Shown piece by piece: positions 20,497 to 24,994 of a DNA stretch of 24,994 nt; position 1 is the stretch's first letter, and each line of letters opens with the position of its first letter. Position numbers and translations under genes: made by a program. The notes beneath the pieces are model-generated. The model was given only the letters and a program-made list of their open reading frames with translations, searched no databases and had not been told where the DNA came from. Origin of the DNA: an uncultured Peptoniphilus sp. (GTDB lineage Bacteria; Bacillota; Clostridia; Tissierellales; Peptoniphilaceae); contig NZ_CAMQAY010000017.1 of the NCBI RefSeq assembly GCF_946998875.1, positions 1 through 24,994 on the forward strand, read 5' to 3'.

Positions 20497-21416
20497 TTAT
20501 CAAAATTTTTAAAAATGGAATCATGTCTTGGCCAAATATTTAAAGACTTAAAGTTTTTCATAGAGTAGAGAGTTGCATTTATCTCTGCACCAATTAAAAT
20601 TATTGTTGAAAGTAAATAAAGCCAAATTAAAAAAACTATAATACCTCCAAGAGAGCCATAGGTGATGGAATATTTGCCAAAGTTTGATACATAAAATCCA
20701 AAGACTAGGGAAACTATTATGACGCCAAAAGTGGAAAAAATTGCACCAGGAAGGACTCCTCTAAAAGTTACCATGTTTTCTCTACTTCTTGAAGGAGAAA
20801 ATTTATAGAGTAATATAAAGGTAACTAGCATATAAATAAGAGGGATTATATTTTTTGCTATACGCCATATCATTTCAAGAAATTCATTGTCTATGTCCAA
20901 GTGTTTTATGACCGTTACATAAATTATTTGACCAAAGATTTGCGTTAGTATTAGCATAAAAAACATGGTGATAAGTGAAAGAGTGAAGAAGAGGGCAATG
21001 AGCCTTAGCTTTATAAAGCCTCTCTTTTCATCAAAGCCATAGGATGAATTTATAATTTTTATTAGTTTAAAAACTGCAGTCGATGCAGTGAAAAGACCTG
21101 CCACAAAGGAAATTGTGAAAAAAGATCCTGAAGATGAACTTTGAAGCTCTCTCAAAAAATCTGTGACAATGCTTTGGATTTCACTTGGAAGCACATCTAA
21201 AAGTGAAAAAATATATTCTGGCTCTAAAATTCCTGAAAAATTAATTGCATTTATTAATGAAATTAAAAAGGGAAAAATTGATAGAACTAAAAAATATGTT
21301 AGACTTCCTCCATAGGAGAGAGTGTCGTGATTTAATATTCTATATATTAATTTGTCAAAAAAAGTAAAGGCTTTTTTGTCCTTTGATTTATCTATAAAAT
21401 TATTTAAAAATTTCAT
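20493..21416 (-). CDS. yihY: YihY/BrkB-family inner membrane protein
   Basis: This 307-residue polytopic membrane protein of the YihY (formerly called ribonuclease BN) family has the family N-terminus DTLSYGGSLTYFLVLSIFPF (31-50). It has about six membrane segments, the last including the GGIIVFLIWLYLLSTIILIG block followed by AEINA, a conserved family element. The molecular function of the family is not settled; the RNase BN name was a misassignment. The start ATG on the minus strand follows AGAGGTG. It is convergent with comF, overlapping its stop at 20493-20496 with no terminator between. It is divergent from the response regulator with a 73-82 base gap. Confidence 0.9.
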   Translation of the reverse strand: MKFLNNFIDKSKDKKAFTFFDKLIYRILNHDTLSYGGSLTYFLVLSIFPFLISLINAINFSGILEPEYIFSLLDVLPSEIQSIVTDFLRELQSSSSGSFFTISFVAGLFTASTAVFKLIKIINSSYGFDEKRGFIKLRLIALFFTLSLITMFFMLILTQIFGQIIYVTVIKHLDIDNEFLEMIWRIAKNIIPLIYMLVTFILLYKFSPSRSRENMVTFRGVLPGAIFSTFGVIIVSLVFGFYVSNFGKYSITYGSLGGIIVFLIWLYLLSTIILIGAEINATLYSMKNFKSLNIWPRHDSIFKNFDN

Positions 21417-21450
21417 TGAACACCTCTTGTGTATTATATATTAAATTTTA

Positions 21451-21479
21451 TGTTATAACAATTCGTTACATGATAAAAT
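21451..21479 (+). promoter_or_regulatory. Candidate operator and promoter of the two-component operon
   Basis: A perfect 10-base palindrome TGTTATAACA (21451-21460) covers the place where a -35 box would be for TAAAAT (21474-21479). The absence of a consensus -35 suggests activator dependence. It could be a site for the encoded response regulator, but no repeat half-site pattern proves this. Confidence 0.3.
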
Positions 21480-21498
21480 AGAGTAAAGGATGATGATT

Positions 21499-22191
21499 AT
21501 GGATTACAATATATTGGTTTGCGACGACGAGAGAGATATCTTAGACGCAATAGAAATTTATTTAAAGGCAGAAGGCTACAGCGTTTTTACTGCAGAAGAC
21601 GGTGCATCTGCTCTTGAAATATTAAAAAATAAGGAAATACATCTTGCAATCATAGACATTATGATGCCTGTTATGGATGGCATAACTCTAATTATGAAAA
21701 TGCGCGAAGTTACAAATATTCCAATCATTGTGCTTTCTGCAAAGAGTGAAGTTACAGATAAAATTGTGGGCTTAAATGTGGGGGCAGATGATTACATAAC
21801 AAAACCCTTTAATGCAGTGGAATTAACTGCAAGGGTAAACTCTCTTATAAGGAGGTATTTTTCCCTTGGGGCATCAGAAATTAAAAAGGGCGACATAAAA
21901 ATTGGGAGAGTGAGCATTTCTGATGAGTCAAAGGAAGTTAGAGTTGAGGGAGAAGTGGTAAGCCTTACTCCCTATGAATACAAAATTTTGTATCTTCTCT
22001 TAAAAAATCCTGGCAGAGTTTTTTCTTCCAATGAAATTTATGAAAGAGTTTGGGAAGACGAGGCAATTGATGTGAGAAAAATTATTTCTGTGCACATTTC
22101 TCATCTTCGCGACAAGGTGGAAATCAATCCAAGAAAACCTGATTTAATAAAATCTGTTTATGGGATGGGATATAAAATTGAGGCAAAATAA
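21499..22191 (+). CDS. OmpR/PhoB-family response regulator
   Basis: The protein has 230 residues. Receiver domain: acidic pair D9-D10, phospho-acceptor D53 in AIIDIMMPVMDG, the conserved Ser/Thr in VLSAKSEVTDK, and lysine in DDYITKPFNAVEL. The C-terminal winged helix (about 135-230) contains LTPYEYKILYLLLKNPGRVF and ends in LIKSVYGMGYKIE, typical of PhoB-like proteins. Three in-frame ATGs occur (21490, 21493, 21499). The first abuts the AAAGGA ribosome binding site with no spacing, whereas 21499 has 9 bases and gives the usual N-terminus MDYNILVCDDE, so I use it. It overlaps the kinase gene by one base (TAATG). Confidence 0.92.
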   Translation: MDYNILVCDDERDILDAIEIYLKAEGYSVFTAEDGASALEILKNKEIHLAIIDIMMPVMDGITLIMKMREVTNIPIIVLSAKSEVTDKIVGLNVGADDYITKPFNAVELTARVNSLIRRYFSLGASEIKKGDIKIGRVSISDESKEVRVEGEVVSLTPYEYKILYLLLKNPGRVFSSNEIYERVWEDEAIDVRKIISVHISHLRDKVEINPRKPDLIKSVYGMGYKIEAK

Positions 22192-23408
22192 TGCTTTCTG
22201 ATATAAAAGATTATTTTAAAGAAATTTTTATAAATCTTTCAGATAAAATGTTTGTGGAAAATATTTTTGCCTCCTGCGTAATTATTTTTGAGCTCTTTAA
22301 CATTAACAAACACTTTATCCTTGCTTGGATAGTTACTCTTCTACTTGTGCTTTTAAAAATCAAAAGGAAAAAATTATTGGACACAGTTTTTACCTACAAC
22401 CTATTTAAGTACAGACACTTTAAAAATTTCAGGCTCTTTGGAACTTTAAATGTGACCCTATTTATTTTATACATCTTATTTTACAGCCTACTTACTAAGG
22501 GCATAGTCCTTTTAAATGTCCTTCTCTTTATGATACTTCGTGCAGTCTTTATTGTTGAAGTTCAGTTTGCACAAAACACCCTATCCATTGAGCTAGTTGA
22601 GTCCATACTTTATGGCTACGACTTTGCCATTCCAGAGCCCTTTGAAAATGAGTACCTGGAAAAAATCACAGTGCTTATGGAAGACTTTAAGAAGCGTGAC
22701 AGAAAGAGACTGGAAGAAAACTTTAGGTCAGAAAAATTAAAGGTTGAGCTAATTACAAATATTTCCCACGACCTAAAGACTCCACTAACTTCAATAATTA
22801 ATTACGCCGACCTCTTGTCAAAGAAAGATGAATTTGACGATGAGGCAAAAAAATTTATAGGTATTTTAAAGAGAAATTCCACAAGGCTAAGGGACTTAAT
22901 AGTGGACCTAGTTTTTGCATCAAAGACTAGCACCAGAGACATTTCCGTAGAGAGGTCCTTAGTTGAATTAAATGAAATGATTTTACAAATTTATGGCGAC
23001 TACGATTCTCTTTTTAAGCAAAAGGACTTGGATTTTCTCTACAACTCAACTAGTGATGAAATTTTAATTTACACAGATGTAAATCTCTTTGTGAGAATCG
23101 TGGAAAATCTTCTTTCCAATGCGGCTAAACACTCAAGAGCTGGCACAAAGGTCCTTGCAGGTGTAATTGAAAGGCAGACATCTGTTGAATTTTATGTAAA
23201 AAATATTATGAATGAAAAATTAAATATGAATAGTGATGAACTCTTTGAAGAACTTTTAAAGGCAGACAGGTCCAGACACTCTGAAGGTTCAGGACTTGGT
23301 CTTAACATTGTAAAAAATCTTTCAGAAATTCTTGGCGGCGATGTAAAAATTTCCATTCACGGTCAGTGGTTTGATGTCCATGTATTGCTTTCAAAGGATT
23401 CAGAGTGA
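22191..23408 (+). CDS. Membrane sensor histidine kinase
   Basis: The protein has 405 residues. About four N-terminal membrane segments (roughly 21-37, 41-56, 85-102, 104-123) have only short loops, so there is no extracellular sensor domain; it probably senses within or near the membrane. The HisKA box ELITNISHDLKTPLTSIINY has the phosphorylated histidine at H193. The ATPase domain shows ENLLSNAAKHS (N box) and SEGSGLGLNIVKNL (G2 box). A conserved GDV(K/R) strand follows. It is translated from an ATG overlapping the regulator's stop, so the pair is co-transcribed. The intramembrane layout resembles kinases that respond to cell-envelope damage or neighbouring transporters, but no transporter is adjacent here, so the signal is unknown. 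Confidence 0.9.
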   Translation: MLSDIKDYFKEIFINLSDKMFVENIFASCVIIFELFNINKHFILAWIVTLLLVLLKIKRKKLLDTVFTYNLFKYRHFKNFRLFGTLNVTLFILYILFYSLLTKGIVLLNVLLFMILRAVFIVEVQFAQNTLSIELVESILYGYDFAIPEPFENEYLEKITVLMEDFKKRDRKRLEENFRSEKLKVELITNISHDLKTPLTSIINYADLLSKKDEFDDEAKKFIGILKRNSTRLRDLIVDLVFASKTSTRDISVERSLVELNEMILQIYGDYDSLFKQKDLDFLYNSTSDEILIYTDVNLFVRIVENLLSNAAKHSRAGTKVLAGVIERQTSVEFYVKNIMNEKLNMNSDELFEELLKADRSRHSEGSGLGLNIVKNLSEILGGDVKISIHGQWFDVHVLLSKDSE

Positions 23409-23418
23409 TTATATTTTA

Positions 23419-23447
23419 TTGACAAGAAATAGAATTTGAAATAAAAT
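23419..23447 (+). promoter_or_regulatory. Consensus-like promoter upstream of glnA
   Basis: TTGACA (23419-23424), 17-base spacer, TAAAAT (23442-23447), the same elements and spacing as the rplM promoter. It begins 11 bases after the kinase stop. Transcripts would start near 23454 and meet a terminator hairpin at 23472-23502 before reaching glnA. Confidence 0.75.
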
Positions 23448-23471
23448 AAAAAGAAACCACAGGTTTTTCAT

Positions 23472-23502
23472 AATGGCAATTTTAATTAATTGCCATTTTT
23501 TT
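23472..23502 (+). terminator. Terminator hairpin in the glnA leader (possible attenuator)
   Basis: AATGGCAAT (23472-23480) pairs with ATTGCCATT (23489-23497), a perfect 9-bp stem with an 8-base loop and a run of seven T ending at 23502. It lies between the strong promoter and glnA, so it may both end the two-component operon and attenuate glnA. A small hairpin, AAACC/GGTTT (23454-23466), sits at the predicted start of the leader. Confidence 0.75.
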
Positions 23503-23532
23503 ATTTTTCAAAAACTTTATGGGGGGAAACTT

Positions 23533-24994
23533 ATGATCGAGGAATTCGGAATAAAAAGTTTTAATAAGAAAAAGATGAAGGAAGCACTTCCTTATCCAAT
23601 TTATTTAAAGTGGAAGGATGCCCTAAGAAATGAAAAGGACTTGGACAGAGAGACTGCCGATGCCATTGCCCATGCCATGAAGGATTGGGCCCTAAGTAAT
23701 GGTGCCACTCACTTTGCTCACTGGTTCTTGCCACTAAGCGGTCACACTGCAAAAAAACACGAAGCCTTTATTTCAAGGACTTCTGATGGTGAACCAATAA
23801 ATAGATTTTCTGGCAAGGAACTTGTAAAGGGCGAGCCAGATGCCTCATCTTTTCCAAGTGGTGGCATGAGGTCTACTTTTGAAGCTAGAGGCTACACTTA
23901 CTGGGACCTTACAGCAAATTCTTTTATCATTGGAAATGTACTTTATATCCCCACTATTTTTATGTCTTACAAGGGTGAAAAGCTTGACAAGAGAGGACCC
24001 CTCATTGATTCTACAAAAATTTTAAGTGCTGAGGGCGTAAAAATTGTAAATCTATTTAAGAAGGATGAATATGCCTACAGGATGAGGGTAAAGGTTGGTC
24101 TTGAACAAGAATTTTTCTTAGTTGACAAGGAAATTTATAAGAAGAGAAGCGACCTTAAAAACATTGGAAGAACTATAGTTGGAGCTCCCTCTCCAAAGGG
24201 ACAAGAGTTGTCTGACCACTATTTTGGTCAAATTCCTGCAAGAGTTGAAAAATTTTATAAGGATGTTGACGAAAAACTTTACCAACTTGGAATTTATTCT
24301 GAAGCTGAGCACAATGAAGTTGCCCCAAATCAATTTGAAATGGCAATTTTATTTGAAAATGTAAATGTGGCAATTGACGACAACCAACTTCTCATGAACA
24401 TCCTAAAGGAAACTGCCCTAGAAAATGATTTGGTCTGCCTCTTCCACGAAAAGCCCTTTGCAACAGTAAATGGTTCTGGCAAGCACAACAATTATTCCAT
24501 AGTCACAAATTATGGACTAAATGTTTTTGATCCAGGAGACGACCCCTACAAAAACGACATATTTTTATTATTTGTGGCATCTCTAATTGAAGCTACAGAC
24601 AAGTATCAAAGCCTCTTAAGAGTTAGCGCCTCTTCAACTTCAAATGACTTTAGACTTGGAGCAGACGAAGCGCCACCAGCTATAGTTTCCCTATTTTTGG
24701 GAAGTGACTTAGAGGAACTCTTTAGAGATATAAAAGAAGAAGTAGAATATAAAAAGGAAGACGATAATACCTTTAGAGGCTACAACCTTTTAAGTGTGCC
24801 GAAGGATTCTAGCGACAGAAATAGAACGGCAGCTGTTGCCTTTACGGGAAATAAATTTGAATTTAGGATGCTTGGCTCATCAAAGACTGGCTCTGATTTA
24901 AATATTGCACTTAACTGTGCCATGACAGATTCTCTTTCAAGGATTTATGAAAGACTTGAGCCCTATAAAGATGATTACAAGAAATTAAGAAGAG
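23533..24994 (+). CDS. glnA: Glutamine synthetase type III, 3' end beyond the window
   Basis: Open for 487 codons from ATG 23533 to the window end. The GSIII family is about 700 residues, so roughly two thirds is present. It makes glutamine from glutamate, ammonia and ATP in the cytoplasm. GSIII signatures in order: NGATHFAHWFLPLSGHTAKK, then SFPSGGMRSTFEARGYTYWD, EQEFFL, HNEVAPNQFEMA, HEKPFATVNGSGKHNNYS and, late, SSDRNRTAAVAFTGNKFEFR. The metal-binding glutamates and the NGSGKH loop are intact. The start follows GGGGGG at 23521-23526. It stands alone behind a promoter and a terminator-like hairpin. The gene is cut by the window, not broken. Confidence 0.94.
   Translation, partial: MIEEFGIKSFNKKKMKEALPYPIYLKWKDALRNEKDLDRETADAIAHAMKDWALSNGATHFAHWFLPLSGHTAKKHEAFISRTSDGEPINRFSGKELVKGEPDASSFPSGGMRSTFEARGYTYWDLTANSFIIGNVLYIPTIFMSYKGEKLDKRGPLIDSTKILSAEGVKIVNLFKKDEYAYRMRVKVGLEQEFFLVDKEIYKKRSDLKNIGRTIVGAPSPKGQELSDHYFGQIPARVEKFYKDVDEKLYQLGIYSEAEHNEVAPNQFEMAILFENVNVAIDDNQLLMNILKETALENDLVCLFHEKPFATVNGSGKHNNYSIVTNYGLNVFDPGDDPYKNDIFLLFVASLIEATDKYQSLLRVSASSTSNDFRLGADEAPPAIVSLFLGSDLEELFRDIKEEVEYKKEDDNTFRGYNLLSVPKDSSDRNRTAAVAFTGNKFEFRMLGSSKTGSDLNIALNCAMTDSLSRIYERLEPYKDDYKKLRR

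Noticed and set aside
24118..24373. Small frames on both strands inside glnA
   Set aside because: The glutamine synthetase frame is continuous through this region with its conserved motifs; the others are shadows.

Overview
The window is AT-rich DNA of a strictly anaerobic, fermentative Firmicute. The gene content and protein style suggest the Tissierellia/Peptoniphilaceae (an Anaerococcus- or Peptoniphilus-like organism). The evidence is a butyryl-CoA-dehydrogenase/EtfBA cluster, a ferredoxin-type [FeFe] hydrogenase, a single-chain pyruvate carboxylase, a type III glutamine synthetase, strong purine-rich ribosome binding sites with occasional TTG/GTG starts, and a Rib-like/InlB-repeat/SLH surface protein. 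The genus assignment is inference; no rRNA is present to fix it.

Layout. 1-1999: 3' end of an acyl-CoA dehydrogenase, then etfB and etfA, closed by a terminator. 2268-3191: branched-chain aminotransferase (ilvE), alone. 3353-5522: an ApbE-type flavin transferase lipoprotein, an unrecognised membrane protein and a PgpA-like phosphatase, in one tight operon. 5523-6167 (minus): a Crp/Fnr-family regulator, divergent from 6287-8074, which holds a thioredoxin-like [2Fe-2S] ferredoxin and an [FeFe] hydrogenase. 8209-9042: rplM-rpsI behind a consensus promoter and a short leader hairpin. 9093-9320: an odd 102-nt tandem intergenic repeat. 9459-12884: pyruvate carboxylase. 12829-17275: a surface-protein gene bracketed by two 121-bp direct repeats. 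17274-17585: a PspC-domain protein. 17730-20496: recD2 and comF. 20493-21416 (minus): YihY-type membrane protein. 21499-23408: response regulator and histidine kinase. 23533-24994: glutamine synthetase III, cut by the window end.

Metabolism. Bcd-EtfAB (known in clostridia to couple crotonyl-CoA reduction to ferredoxin reduction) and the hydrogenase could form a butyrate/H2 electron economy. Pyruvate carboxylase, the aminotransferase and glutamine synthetase link carbon and nitrogen.

Most unusual region. The last 54 coding bases of pyc, its terminator, and the spacer up to the first two bases of the pspC start codon are present twice (12829-12949 and 17155-17275, 118 of 121 identical by eye). 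The 4.2 kb between the copies carries only the large surface-protein gene. Removing one copy plus the insert would restore a simple pyc-pspC junction, so the surface gene looks like an inserted, potentially removable or exchangeable cassette. The same gene begins oddly: the well-placed ATG (13187) is out of frame with the long ORF, and an A8 tract 18 bases downstream would fuse the two if it lost one base. Together these suggest a variable surface-antigen locus. This is a hypothesis from one sequence.
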